From positions 1-26,876 of the forward strand of contig DFGW01000165.1 in assembly GCA_002372465.1 (NCBI GenBank): DNA of 26,876 nucleotides. The letters run 5' to 3'. Position numbers and translations under genes: made by a program. This stretch comes from Butyrivibrio sp. UBA3740. GTDB lineage: Bacteria > Bacillota > Clostridia > Lachnospirales > Lachnospiraceae. The notes below the pieces were generated by a model. It was given only the letters and a program-made list of their open reading frames with translations. It ran no database searches and was not told the DNA's origin. Every line of letters starts with the position of its first letter. Position 1 is the stretch's first letter. Below, piece after piece: positions 7,455 through 15,190 of the stretch.

Positions 7455-9215
7455 TCATCGCCACTGGCCATTTTCATAATCCAGCACCTTTGCTGTCTGT
7501 CCCTGACTTAAGATCGAGGCACCGGCTTCATTGATGACGCACTTCATGCCGGGGTATCCGTTCAGATACGCAGTGATCGCATTGTGCACATGCACTCCCT
7601 CCACATCGGGAACCTCCATGGCGCAGTACATGGGAATTGTATTATCTCTGTTGTAGAGGTAGATTCCAAGCCCTGTTGCGCTAAAAGAGCTTACATCCTC
7701 CGCAACTTTAAACGAAGCATATCCAAATCTTTTGCCGTCGGGATTTATCCACTGTCCTCTGTCAGGGACGTCGTAAGGAACCTCACTCTGGTACATGATA
7801 CAGGTTCCGTCATTTCCATTCCACATGGTCTGATAACCGTTAAAGTGCTCAACCATCAGCGCGTACATTGTGACGCCTGCGCCGTTTATGATGATACCGT
7901 TTTCGCAAGTGTTCAGATCCCAACCCACGTTGTCGCCGTGGTCTGCTCTCCAGACCCACAGATTGTCGCCAACGACATTATCAAGATCTATTGTGATGCA
8001 GGCCTTTGTCTTGCAGGGGCCATCTGACGGGATGCCACCGACTCTGAAATATACATCGGCAAGAAGAGAAGGGGCAGCGTCTTTCTTGGCACCAAGGCGG
8101 ACCAGATTCTTGGATTCGACAGTTCCTGCATCAAACAGTAGCCCTGCCAGAATAAGGTCATCGGCATTTTCTGTAACGACACATTCATTGCCGGCAGCAG
8201 AGCGCAGCGTAGCAAGGCCCATTCCCAAAAGGATTGTTCCTGACTTTTTCACGGTAAGCGCTTCATCAAGGTTGTATATTCCCGGGGTGAAAAGAATGTT
8301 CTTCCCCTCCGAAAGAGCCCGGTTAATAGTGGCGGCTGTGTCCACATTTTCTTTTGCCACATAAAAATCTTTAAGAGGAAGGACCTTGCCTTCAGGCGTT
8401 TCGCTATTCCAGCCAAAGGAGGAAGTGTCTTTTTTCCAATCGGGAACGTAAATACCAAAGCCGTCTTTTTTGTCATAAACAAGAAAGGGCTTTTCTCTTA
8501 TGATCTTTGTCTCTTCAATGGCAGTATAGGAGGCTTCAGGCCAGGTCTTAGTGGGCACGCCTTCCTTCTCATCCCCAAGCATGACGATGTTCCAGTTCTG
8601 GCCAAGCCAGGAGCTGTAGCAGTTATTTCTTGAAAGCCACTGCTGCTGAGTTCCTGAATCCACAAGGCCTGTAACCTTTGAGTCTGCAAGGAACCCTCCG
8701 CTGGCCCATCCGTAGTCATCATGAAGGGTGAGATTTCCGTCAACCTGAACCCTTCTCATACCTGTGGCCTGGGACACAGCCCACACAGTATCTGAGTGCA
8801 TTTCCATATTCTCGATGCTGCGCCAGAAGTTGCAGGTGGCATTGTGCAGACCCATGGGATTCGCCAGCCACCTGGCATAGGTATTGGCAGCAGTGAGCCT
8901 AGTGTCCGTCGGAAGAGCGCCAAGACCTGACAGCTGAGTGTAAAAGCCCACATCGGCGGAAACATCATAGGTTCCCGGCATGAAATATAATGCGACTCTG
9001 TTGTCGTCAAACTGCGCTGTCTCCTGCATCTGGTAAATGTTATCAAGAGTATTCTGTATTCCGGCAACATCATCCTTTGGTGTGAATATGTAGACATTTT
9101 CTCCAAAAGTATCTGTATGATAATCTTTGATCTCCATCTTGTTACTCCCGCACCCTGTCATTATTCCGGCAACCATTGCCAGAGCCGATAAAATAAGCCA
9201 TCTTTTCTTTATCAT
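7455..9215 (-). CDS. Large secreted lipoprotein with right-handed beta-helix (pectate-lyase-3/GH55-like) architecture
   Basis: 586 residues. The N terminus is a lipoprotein signal: KKRW, a hydrophobic stretch and IMTGCGS, with Cys22 as the lipidated residue. The body reads like two beta-helix units. The first (about 30-250) contains IQNTLDNIYQMQ, FMPGTYDVSADVGFYTQLSG, WRSIENMEMHSD, WAVSQATGMRRVQVDG, GWASGGFLADSKVTG and QQQWLSRNNCYSSWLGQNWN. The second (about 290-540) starts ATINRALSEGKNILFTPGIYNLDEAL. Actinobacterial homologues with the same motifs are usually labelled as coagulation factor 5/8 or adenylyl cyclase proteins, and the fold is like GH55 or pectate lyase. An extracellular carbohydrate-active role is inferred; no catalytic residue can be assigned. 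AAGGAG precedes the ATG. It is monocistronic and convergent with the HTH gene. Confidence 0.85.
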   Translation of the reverse strand: MIKKRWLILSALAMVAGIMTGCGSNKMEIKDYHTDTFGENVYIFTPKDDVAGIQNTLDNIYQMQETAQFDDNRVALYFMPGTYDVSADVGFYTQLSGLGALPTDTRLTAANTYARWLANPMGLHNATCNFWRSIENMEMHSDTVWAVSQATGMRRVQVDGNLTLHDDYGWASGGFLADSKVTGLVDSGTQQQWLSRNNCYSSWLGQNWNIVMLGDEKEGVPTKTWPEASYTAIEETKIIREKPFLVYDKKDGFGIYVPDWKKDTSSFGWNSETPEGKVLPLKDFYVAKENVDTAATINRALSEGKNILFTPGIYNLDEALTVKKSGTILLGMGLATLRSAAGNECVVTENADDLILAGLLFDAGTVESKNLVRLGAKKDAAPSLLADVYFRVGGIPSDGPCKTKACITIDLDNVVGDNLWVWRADHGDNVGWDLNTCENGIIINGAGVTMYALMVEHFNGYQTMWNGNDGTCIMYQSEVPYDVPDRGQWINPDGKRFGYASFKVAEDVSSFSATGLGIYLYNRDNTIPMYCAMEVPDVEGVHVHNAITAYLNGYPGMKCVINEAGASILSQGQTAKVLDYENGQWR

Positions 9216-9351
9216 CAGTAAGGATCTCCTTAAGTCTAAAACAATATGATTAATGATAAGAGAAAGAAAAACCGCATGACAGGGCGTGTTTTATCATCAG
9301 GTGTTATTTTTACAGGTGGTTGGAATGTGGTGGGGCGGATAAAAGAATTCA

Positions 9352-9381
9352 TTGACTAAGCCGTACGACTAATATTATATT
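9352..9381 (+). promoter_or_regulatory. Predicted hipBA promoter with an operator in its spacer
   Basis: TTGACT at 9352-9357 is a good -35. TTATAT or TATATT at 9375-9381 gives a -10 at 17-18 bases. The first palindromic operator (9359-9370) fills the spacer, so repressor bound there would block RNA polymerase directly. Confidence 0.6.
9359..9370. promoter_or_regulatory. HipB-type operator copy 1
   Basis: AGCCGTACGACT, one mismatch from the perfect 12-bp palindrome AGCCGTACGGCT of copy 3. It lies between the -35 and -10 of the predicted hipBA promoter. The start is exactly 39 bases before that of copy 2. Confidence 0.7.
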
Positions 9382-9397
9382 AATGTTGGAGATAATA

Positions 9398-9409
9398 AGC
9401 CGTTCGGCT
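9398..9409. promoter_or_regulatory. HipB-type operator copy 2
   Basis: AGCCGTTCGGCT, an inverted repeat with arms AGCCG/CGGCT, flanked by TA on both sides as in copy 3. It lies downstream of the predicted -10, within the leader. Confidence 0.7.
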
Positions 9410-9436
9410 AATTTTTTGTAATGATCAGTGCAAATA

Positions 9437-9448
9437 AGCCGTACGGCT
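9437..9448. promoter_or_regulatory. HipB-type operator copy 3
   Basis: AGCCGTACGGCT, a perfect 12-bp palindrome. It starts 39 bases after copy 2 and ends 13 bases before the hipB-like ATG, just before the GAGGAG ribosome binding site (9451-9456). Confidence 0.7.
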
Positions 9449-9461
9449 AAGAGGAGATAAT

Positions 9462-9680
9462 ATGGTCATAACTGATTCTAAATTGTTTGGAGAGGCTTTG
9501 AAAAAGCGCAGGAAGGAACTGGGCTATACACAGCGTTATATCTCAGAATTTACAGGCTTCAGCATCAGCTTTATCTCTGATCTGGAGAATGGCAAGAGCA
9601 CGGCTGAACTTGGAAAGGCAATTTACCTGGCGAACATGCTCGGACTGGATATTGTGATAAACGCAAGGGGGAGCAAATGA
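9462..9680 (+). CDS. hipB: HipB-like Xre-family antitoxin / repressor
   Basis: 72 residues, a single Xre/Cro-CI helix-turn-helix: LFGEALKKRRKELGYTQRYISEFTGFSISFISDLENGKST (about 6-45), then a short C-terminal strand LDIVINARGSK, as in HipB antitoxins. It is expected to dimerise, neutralise the HipA-like kinase encoded next, and repress its own promoter. Three palindromic sites sit upstream with a 39-bp period. GAGGAG lies 5 bases before the ATG. The stop codon overlaps the ATG of the next gene (ATGA at 9677-9680), so translation is coupled. E. coli HipB is about 88 residues, so this is slightly short but complete. Confidence 0.9.
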   Translation: MVITDSKLFGEALKKRRKELGYTQRYISEFTGFSISFISDLENGKSTAELGKAIYLANMLGLDIVINARGSK

Positions 9681-10951
9681 GAAAATATGATGTGATTCTT
9701 GAGATACAGGGCAGACAGGTTGCAGTTGGATATATTGAAGGTGAATCCTGGGTGGATGCAAGGTTTAGTTATGCCGAAGAGTACCTGTCTAAAGATGATC
9801 CGAAAGCAATATCAGTTTCACTTCCTCTTCAAAAAGAGCCATTTTCTGCTGAACGGACGAAGGTGTTTTTTGATGGACTTCTTCCTGAAGGCTTTATGAG
9901 AAAAACTATTGCCGCCAATATGCATTTTGACGAGAGGGATTATTTATCAATACTGTATTATCTTGGAAAAGAATGCCTGGGAGCTATCAGGATTGGCGAA
10001 GTCGGTGACGAGGACAAAAACGGTTATGATGCTATATCTTCTGAACAGGTCAGGCAGCTCGCAGCAGAAGGAGCGTCCAAATCATCAGAGCTTGTTATTA
10101 AGACGCACCTTTCATTGACCGGAGCATCAGGGAAGGTTGGCCTTTATTATGATGATGAAAATGGTAAATGGTACCTTCCAAGCGGAACTTCGCCGAGCAC
10201 TCATATTGTTAAGCAGAGTCACATCCGGCTTGACGGGATTGTGACCAATGAGCAGCTGTCCATGATAGCTGCAGGAAAGTGCGGCATTGATATACCGGAA
10301 AGCTTTATAGTCAACATGGGAAAGGGAATTGACTCTGAAGTTCTTTTTGCCACAAAAAGATATGACAGAATCATAAATGAAAGGTCTGAGATTATCAGCG
10401 GACTGAAGCGCCCGTTCAGACTTCATCAGGAAGATTTTGCCCAGGCACTTGCAATATCAGCGGCAGATAAATATGAAAAAGAAGATGAAAACTATGTGGT
10501 AAGAATGTTTGGAATCATCAGGAACCATTCAGGAAATCCGCTGGAGGATCAGCTGAAGTTGTGGCGCAGAATTGTTTTTGATTATGTGCTTGGCAATACA
10601 GATGCCCATATCAAGAACTTTTCATTACTGTATAGCTATGATCTAGGGGAAAAGAGGCTTTCTCCGGCATATGACATGATAAGCACAGCTATTTATGAAG
10701 CTTCTACCAGAGAGATGTCTTTTAACATCGGGGGTAAAAGACTCCTGGATGAAATAGGCAGGGTCGATTTCAAGCTAATGGCTTCAGAAGCCGGGCTTGG
10801 AGAAAAAGTTGCCATGAATGTCTATGAAGATATCTTAAATAGGTTCGAGAATTCCATCCATGAATCGGTAAAGGAACTGTCATCAATGGGGTTTGAAAAT
10901 GCGTTGGATATAGGTGACAGGATACTTCTGGCCAGGAAAAAAATCTTGTAA
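9677..10951 (+). CDS. hipA: HipA-like serine/threonine kinase toxin
   Basis: 424 residues, close to E. coli HipA (440). The N-subdomain (about 1-105) contains ISVSLPLQKEPFSAERTKVFFDGLLPEG. The glycine-rich loop is SLTGASGKVGLYY, with Ser146 in the place of the autophosphorylated Ser150 of E. coli HipA. The kinase core has KQSHIRLDGIVTNEQLSMIAAGKCGI and ATKRYDR. The catalytic motif GNTDAHIKNFS contains Asp309, and SPAYDMIS contains Asp333 for metal binding. All key residues are intact, so an active kinase is expected; in E. coli the target is glutamyl-tRNA synthetase, which causes growth arrest and persistence. Here the target is inferred only. It overlaps hipB by 4 bases and ends 22 bases before the convergent LysR gene. 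Confidence 0.93.
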   Translation: MRKYDVILEIQGRQVAVGYIEGESWVDARFSYAEEYLSKDDPKAISVSLPLQKEPFSAERTKVFFDGLLPEGFMRKTIAANMHFDERDYLSILYYLGKECLGAIRIGEVGDEDKNGYDAISSEQVRQLAAEGASKSSELVIKTHLSLTGASGKVGLYYDDENGKWYLPSGTSPSTHIVKQSHIRLDGIVTNEQLSMIAAGKCGIDIPESFIVNMGKGIDSEVLFATKRYDRIINERSEIISGLKRPFRLHQEDFAQALAISAADKYEKEDENYVVRMFGIIRNHSGNPLEDQLKLWRRIVFDYVLGNTDAHIKNFSLLYSYDLGEKRLSPAYDMISTAIYEASTREMSFNIGGKRLLDEIGRVDFKLMASEAGLGEKVAMNVYEDILNRFENSIHESVKELSSMGFENALDIGDRILLARKKIL

Positions 10952-10973
10952 TCCGGCAAGGATTCGTCGGATA

Positions 10974-11861
10974 TTACAGCGGGAAAGCGACAGCATCTTT
11001 GTAAAGCTTTTGAAGCGTTTTGACGAATTCAGCAAGGCTTTTACGGTTATCTGTCTTGTGGGTGCAGAGGACGCAGTGGAAACATTCCTCGCAGTCATAG
11101 GGAATCCAGGCAAACTGGCCGCTGTGGTCGTTTAAGAAACCGGGAGCAAGGCAGATGCCTTTTCCGGATGCGATGTTCACAAGAGTAGAGTCATGATCGG
11201 GGCTGTTAAAATACTCTATCTTGCCTGAGGAGATGAGCTTTTGCTGAACAGCTCGCAAAGCGTTTGGAGAACCACCGCCTACCATTAGAGTCCGCCCGTA
11301 GATATCTTCATCGGTGATCAGGTTCTTTTGCGCCAGCGGATCGTTCCTGTCAACTATAAGGTAGATTCCGGAGTCAAAGAGCTTGTGGACATTGATCCCG
11401 GGGATATGTTTGGTCTGCTCGATCAGCGCAAACAGGATATCGGACTCGTCCTTCAAAAAGCTTTCAACACCATTATCGTACTGAAACATAGGAGTAACTT
11501 GGACACCGGGTTGCTTCTTTTCAAATATACGGATAGCCTCAGGAAGGAAGTAAATAGCCTGACGGACCATCATGGATATGGAGATGTTGTCAGAGTATCT
11601 GGCGCCGAAATTCTGACCCTGCTCAATAGCTCTTTTCATCTCCTCGCGCATACCTGCAAGATAAGTAACAAACTGAGCCCCGGCAGGAGTCAGGGCAGCG
11701 CCTTTCCCATTTCTCTCAAATATCTTGAAACCAACTTCATCTTCCAAAAGCTTTACCTGGTATGAAAAAGTTGGCTGGCTTACAAAGGCATTCTCAGCAG
11801 CGCGGCTGAAGTTGAGGGTCCGGGCCAGTTCTATGCAGTAATCTATTTGTTTTGTAGTCAT
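10974..11861 (-). CDS. LysR-family transcriptional regulator
   Basis: A LysR regulator of about 295 residues. The N-terminal winged helix reads MTTKQIDYCIELARTLNFSR and continues AAENAFVSQPTFSYQVKLLEDEVGFKIFER. The effector domain begins near residue 90 (ISISMMVRQAIYFLPEAIRIFEKKQPGVQV) and contains an LIVDRNDPLA segment. I chose the ATG at 11861 because GGAG lies 9 bases before it and the LysR helix normally starts there; the ATG at 11876 adds five residues (MEFIA) and lacks a ribosome binding site. The C-terminal segment has a cysteine-rich YDCEECFHCVLCTHK, unusual for LysR and possibly metal- or redox-sensing. It is divergent from a flavodoxin gene, which with the aldo/keto reductase is its likely target. 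Confidence 0.92.
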   Translation of the reverse strand: MTTKQIDYCIELARTLNFSRAAENAFVSQPTFSYQVKLLEDEVGFKIFERNGKGAALTPAGAQFVTYLAGMREEMKRAIEQGQNFGARYSDNISISMMVRQAIYFLPEAIRIFEKKQPGVQVTPMFQYDNGVESFLKDESDILFALIEQTKHIPGINVHKLFDSGIYLIVDRNDPLAQKNLITDEDIYGRTLMVGGGSPNALRAVQQKLISSGKIEYFNSPDHDSTLVNIASGKGICLAPGFLNDHSGQFAWIPYDCEECFHCVLCTHKTDNRKSLAEFVKTLQKLYKDAVAFPL

Positions 11862-11900
11862 CGCTATAAACTCCATTGATGATTAGTTATTTAAAATTTA

Positions 11901-11929
11901 AATCAATTATAGGATATTTGAATTGGATT
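11901..11929. promoter_or_regulatory. Candidate LysR-binding site between divergent genes
   Basis: The 150-base divergent region holds an imperfect inverted repeat, AATCAATT (11901-11908) and AATTGGATT (11921-11929). Its A/T-rich T-N11-A-like layout suits LysR boxes. No experimental or comparative support is available here. Confidence 0.35.
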
Positions 11930-12011
11930 TTTCAAGATTTCCATGCAATACTTTAATCACAGAAGCAAATAAACAAAGGGAAAAATTAAACATATAACGG
12001 AGGTTAATACG

Positions 12012-12533
12012 ATGGCAAAAACATTGATAGCTTTTTTCTCCAGAGCTGATGAGAATTACTTCGGCGGAGCAATAAGATCCGTAAAGGTCGGAAATACAGA
12101 GATCGTTGCAGGAATCATGAAGGAGCTGATCGACGCGGACACATTTAAGATCAGGATGAAGGATCCCTACTCACCGATATACATGACCTGCATAGATGAG
12201 GCCAAGAAGGACAAACAGGAAAATGCAAGACCGGAGCTGGTAAATTACCCGGACAGCATCGATGAGTATGACACCATCGTCCTTGGCTATCCGAACTACT
12301 GGGGAACTTTCCCAATGGCAGTTGCAACTTTCCTGGAAAGATATGATTTCACCGGAAAGACCATCCTTCCTCTTTGCACCAACGAGGGAAGCGGAATGGG
12401 ATCCAGCGAAAGCGATATAAAGAAATCTGCTAAAGGAGCTACGGTTAAGAGCGGACTTGCCATCACGGGATCCAGGGCTGAGGCTTCCAAAGAAGCAGTA
12501 AAGAAGTGGTTTGCAGCAAACGGACTGATTTAA
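12012..12533 (+). CDS. Flavodoxin
   Basis: 173 residues, a long-chain-type flavodoxin of the kind common in Firmicutes next to aldo/keto reductases. It begins KTLIAFFSRADENYF, where the FMN phosphate loop is SRADENY rather than the T/S-x-T-G-x-T loop. It then has GNTEIVAGIMKELIDADTFKI, DTIVLGYPNYWGTFPMAVATFL (the flavin-stacking YPNYWG loop) and LCTNEGSGMGSSESDIKK. It is a soluble FMN electron carrier. ACGGAGGTT precedes the ATG. The aldo/keto reductase starts 47 bases after its stop, and a LysR gene is divergent, so the three form a likely regulon. Confidence 0.92.
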   Translation: MAKTLIAFFSRADENYFGGAIRSVKVGNTEIVAGIMKELIDADTFKIRMKDPYSPIYMTCIDEAKKDKQENARPELVNYPDSIDEYDTIVLGYPNYWGTFPMAVATFLERYDFTGKTILPLCTNEGSGMGSSESDIKKSAKGATVKSGLAITGSRAEASKEAVKKWFAANGLI

Positions 12534-12580
12534 AAATAAGGACGGTGACAGCGATGAATCATGAAAAGGAGGAATATACA

Positions 12581-13419
12581 ATGGAAAATGTAATCTTAAA
12601 CAATAAACTGGAATGCCCGGTAGTGGGAATCGGAACATTTATGCTTTCTCCTGCAGATGCAGAGAACAGTGTCAGAGAAGCACTTAAGATGGGTTACCGT
12701 CTAATAGATACGGCAAATGCTTATGTTAATGAGCGTGCTGTGGGCAGAGGGATGAGAGACAGCGGAGTAAAGAGGGAAGAAATCTTTCTACAAAACTCTG
12801 GCCAAGTGAATATGAGAATCCTGATGCGGTGGATGAGACTTTGGAACGTCTGGGCGTGGACTACGTGGATCTCCTTTATATACATCAGCCTGCAGGAAAC
12901 TGGCTTGCAGGATACAGACTCCTTGAGAAGGCCTATAAGGAAGGCAAGGCAAAGAGCATTGGCATTTCCAATTTTGAAGGAAAGTATATCGAAGAACTGG
13001 AGACTAAGTGGGAGATTGCGCCTCAGTTCATCCAGGTAGAGGCTCATCCATATTTTACCCAGAAAGAACTGAGAAAGACTCTTGATAAGTATGATATCAA
13101 GCTCATGAGCTGGTATCCTTTGGGCCATGGTGACAAGAGCCTCATAAATGAGCCGGTATTTGCCGAGCTTGCAAAAAAGTACGGAAAGTCTTCAGCGCAG
13201 ATCATCCTTCGCTGGCATACACAGATGGGTTTTGTGGTAATCCCCGGCAGCAAGAATGTAGACCACATCAAAGATAATCTCAACATCCTTGATTTCAAGC
13301 TGACGGACGAAGAGATGGCGAAGATCGCAGAACTTGATAAGAACGAGAGATACTACCATCGCACTGATGCGCAACTTATCCAGTTCGCCGGTTGGAAACC
13401 GGATTTTGAAAAGGCCTGA
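12581..13419 (+). pseudogene. Aldo/keto reductase, frameshifted by a 4-base repeat contraction
   Basis: Two overlapping frames together make one aldo/keto reductase. The N-terminal part from ATG 12581 (AAAAGGAGG ribosome binding site) reads NKLECPVVGIGTFMLSPADAENSV and YRLIDTANAYVNERAVGRG, with catalytic Asp and Tyr, up to REEIFL. The frame is then lost near 12784-12790. The other frame, ending at 13419, continues TKLWPSEYENPDAVDETLERLG, DLLYIHQPAGNW, GISNF, EAHPYF, WYPLGHGD and VIPGSKN, the NADPH-binding end. The sequence ATCTTTCTACA would need one extra CTTT/TTCT unit to give FLSTKLWPS, the family pattern. Without it the product stops at 13039, truncated and non-catalytic at the C-terminal side. 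A sequencing error is possible. Partner of the flavodoxin and LysR genes. Confidence 0.85.
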
Positions 13420-13490
13420 CGACCATTGTGTCCATCATTTTAATCACATCATTACGGCGGATATTGATCATAATATTGTCTACAGTCAGG

Positions 13491-13524
13491 AGGGCGCTCG
13501 ATAATAAGAGCGTCCTTTGTTTGT
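13491..13524 (+). terminator. Rho-independent terminator after the aldo/keto reductase
   Basis: Stem AGGGCGCTC (13491-13499), loop GATAATAA, stem GAGCGTCCT (13508-13516) with one G-U pair, followed by the T-rich TTTGTTTG. It separates this unit from the ATC-hydrolase gene. Confidence 0.6.
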
Positions 13525-13530
13525 GGAGGA

Positions 13531-13571
13531 GTTAGCAAAAACTAACAAAAAGTAGTATCATGGATTATAAT
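13531..13571 (+). promoter_or_regulatory. Promoter region of the ATC-hydrolase gene with a small inverted repeat
   Basis: TATAAT at 13566-13571 is a strong -10. The -35 area is weak but carries GTTAG-N6-CTAAC (13531-13546), which could be an operator. Confidence 0.45.
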
Positions 13572-13591
13572 AATAGAATGGAGTACGGATT

Positions 13592-14221
13592 ATGAATTAT
13601 ACCGGAATGCCACTGGGGATGTGGCTTATATACAAAAAGAGCTTTCGAAATAAGCTGGTAAGCGTGCTGGGACTCTCAAATCCGGAAGCTGATGAAGTCA
13701 TGAGATCAGCAAAAACCATGTACAGGAAAATCATCGGAAAACTCCCGGAGTTTGAAAAGGGGGACATGTTTAAGACCAACATAGTGAACTGCGCTATGTT
13801 TTCATCAGTAATTCTTAGCATGAATAATAAGCCTTCTCTGGAGGCACTTACTGATTACTACGCTAAGGCCATGACAACACCTGCCACAAAGTGGTTTTGC
13901 AGACAAGCAGGAAAAAAGAAGTTCAGCGATGCAGATATTACTCGCATGAAGAAAACGGCCGCACTTAAGGCAGCAGACAGGAATCCCTATTCATGGAACA
14001 TGGAATACCGGGACTATGGTGATGGCTCCGGTTATGAAGCAAGATTCACTAAATGCGGGATCTGCACACTGATGAAGGAGCTTGGTATTTACGAGTATGT
14101 TCCTGCCATGTGCCATCTGGACTATACCATGAGCGAAATGGGCGGAGCGACTACATTTGTGAGACAGTATACCCTTGCATCTGGGGGGGCCTACTGCGAT
14201 TGTGGGTATAAGAAGAAATAG
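13592..14221 (+). CDS. L-2-amino-thiazoline-4-carboxylic acid hydrolase family protein
   Basis: 209 residues. The C-terminal signature of the ATC hydrolase family is clear: RFTKCGICTLMKELGIYEYVPAMC, then HLDYTMSEMGGATTFVRQYTLASGG and a final CDCGYKK. The founding enzyme, from Pseudomonas, opens L-2-amino-thiazoline-4-carboxylate on the route to cysteine. Most Firmicute members are of unknown substrate, and several conserved cysteines (CGIC, CHLDY, CDCG) suggest metal or thiol chemistry. The N-terminal half is helical (IYKKSFRNKLVSVLG). A promoter with TATAAT at 13566 lies upstream, and the gene appears monocistronic. Family assignment is firm; function here is uncertain. Confidence 0.88.
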   Translation: MNYTGMPLGMWLIYKKSFRNKLVSVLGLSNPEADEVMRSAKTMYRKIIGKLPEFEKGDMFKTNIVNCAMFSSVILSMNNKPSLEALTDYYAKAMTTPATKWFCRQAGKKKFSDADITRMKKTAALKAADRNPYSWNMEYRDYGDGSGYEARFTKCGICTLMKELGIYEYVPAMCHLDYTMSEMGGATTFVRQYTLASGGAYCDCGYKKK

Positions 14222-14235
14222 AACGCGCTGGCCCT

Positions 14236-14261
14236 ACGCAACAATCAGTTGCGTGTATTAT
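14236..14261 (+). promoter_or_regulatory. Inverted repeat and -10 upstream of the Xre/zinc-ribbon gene
   Basis: ACGCAAC (14236-14242), loop AATCA, GTTGCGT (14248-14254) is a perfect 7-bp inverted repeat immediately before TATTAT (14256-14261). There is no T-run, so an operator in the promoter is more likely than a terminator. It may be the binding site of the next gene's product. Confidence 0.45.
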
Positions 14262-14302
14262 GTGTGCCTCCGTATTAGAATGAAAGTAGAGGAGGGATTC
14301 AC

Positions 14303-15067
14303 ATGAATACAAAAGACGTTTTACTTGAGCTTAGAACTAAGAACAATTTGTCTCAGGATGATCTGGCTGAAAAGGTCTTTGTGACCAGACAGGCTGTATC
14401 GCGCTGGGAGAATGGAGATACGGTTCCAAACACTGAGACATTAAAACTGCTCTCTAACCTTTATAATGTTTCAATCAATACATTACTTGGTTCGCCGCGC
14501 AAACTGATATGTCAGTGCTGTGGGATGCCTCTGGAAGATGCAATCATTGGCAGAAACAAAGATGGCTCTCTTAATGAGGATTACTGTAAATGGTGCTATG
14601 CTGACGGAACATACACCTATAGTGATTTGGATAGTCTTATTGAAGTGTGTGTGCCAAACATGGTTAATGAGAACTTCACTGAGGACCAGGCGCGTGAATA
14701 TCTCAAGATTGAGCTTCCTAAATTGGATTACTGGAAAAGATATGAGGAACTTAGTGATGATGGGCAGTTTGAAGCTTTCAAAAAGCAGCTTATAGAAGAG
14801 ATAAATGATCTTCACATTGAAGGTCTGCCCAAAGTAGAAAAGCTGAACGCTCTTGTTGGAAGCGATGTCAATCTTGAATATCCTCTCCCAAGCGGAGCAA
14901 GGGTGAAACTTCTGGACGACAATGTTACCTATCTTGGTAACCAGCTTGAGTCTGAGTTTGGCGGAGACAGATGCTTCGGAGTCCTTGCAAATATGGATTT
15001 CATCCTGGTATGCACCTATGAGGCAGAGGGCGCAAATCCGGAACTCGTTTTATACAAAAAGAGATAA
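14303..15067 (+). CDS. Xre-family regulator fused to a zinc-ribbon domain
   Basis: 254 residues. The N-terminal Xre helix-turn-helix (about 5-62) reads LRTKNNLSQDDLAEKVFVTRQAVSRWENGDT. A putative zinc-ribbon domain follows (about 68-150), with Cys70, Cys73, Cys95 and Cys98 (CQCCGMPL ... DYCKWCYADG). This is the known Firmicute zinc-ribbon type, then a helical NENFTEDQAREYLKIELPKLDYW segment. The last 85 residues (about 170-254, KVEKLNALVGSDVNLEYPLP, GDRCFGVLANMDFILVCTYE) form a separate domain I do not recognise, possibly ligand binding. GAGGAGG precedes the ATG. It ends at a good terminator, so it is probably a single-gene unit, plausibly autoregulated through the inverted repeat upstream. 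Confidence 0.88.
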   Translation: MNTKDVLLELRTKNNLSQDDLAEKVFVTRQAVSRWENGDTVPNTETLKLLSNLYNVSINTLLGSPRKLICQCCGMPLEDAIIGRNKDGSLNEDYCKWCYADGTYTYSDLDSLIEVCVPNMVNENFTEDQAREYLKIELPKLDYWKRYEELSDDGQFEAFKKQLIEEINDLHIEGLPKVEKLNALVGSDVNLEYPLPSGARVKLLDDNVTYLGNQLESEFGGDRCFGVLANMDFILVCTYEAEGANPELVLYKKR

Positions 15068-15085
15068 GGCTCAAAAATGTTAGTT

Positions 15086-15122
15086 TACTCTGACGCGGTA
15101 TATAGCGTCAGAGTATTTTTTT
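15086..15122 (+). terminator. Rho-independent terminator
   Basis: TACTCTGACGC (15086-15096), loop GGTATATA, GCGTCAGAGTA (15105-15115): an 11-bp perfect stem followed by seven T's. Confidence 0.9.
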
Positions 15123-15190
15123 GCATATAATTAAGGAATCTGAAGAGGGGAAACAAAAAACATCATAATAAGATGGGGCTGGAGGAATGT

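Noticed and set aside
12581..13419. Phase-variable aldo/keto reductase
   Set aside because: Only one to two CTTT units are present, too few for efficient slippage; a simple mutation or read error is more likely.
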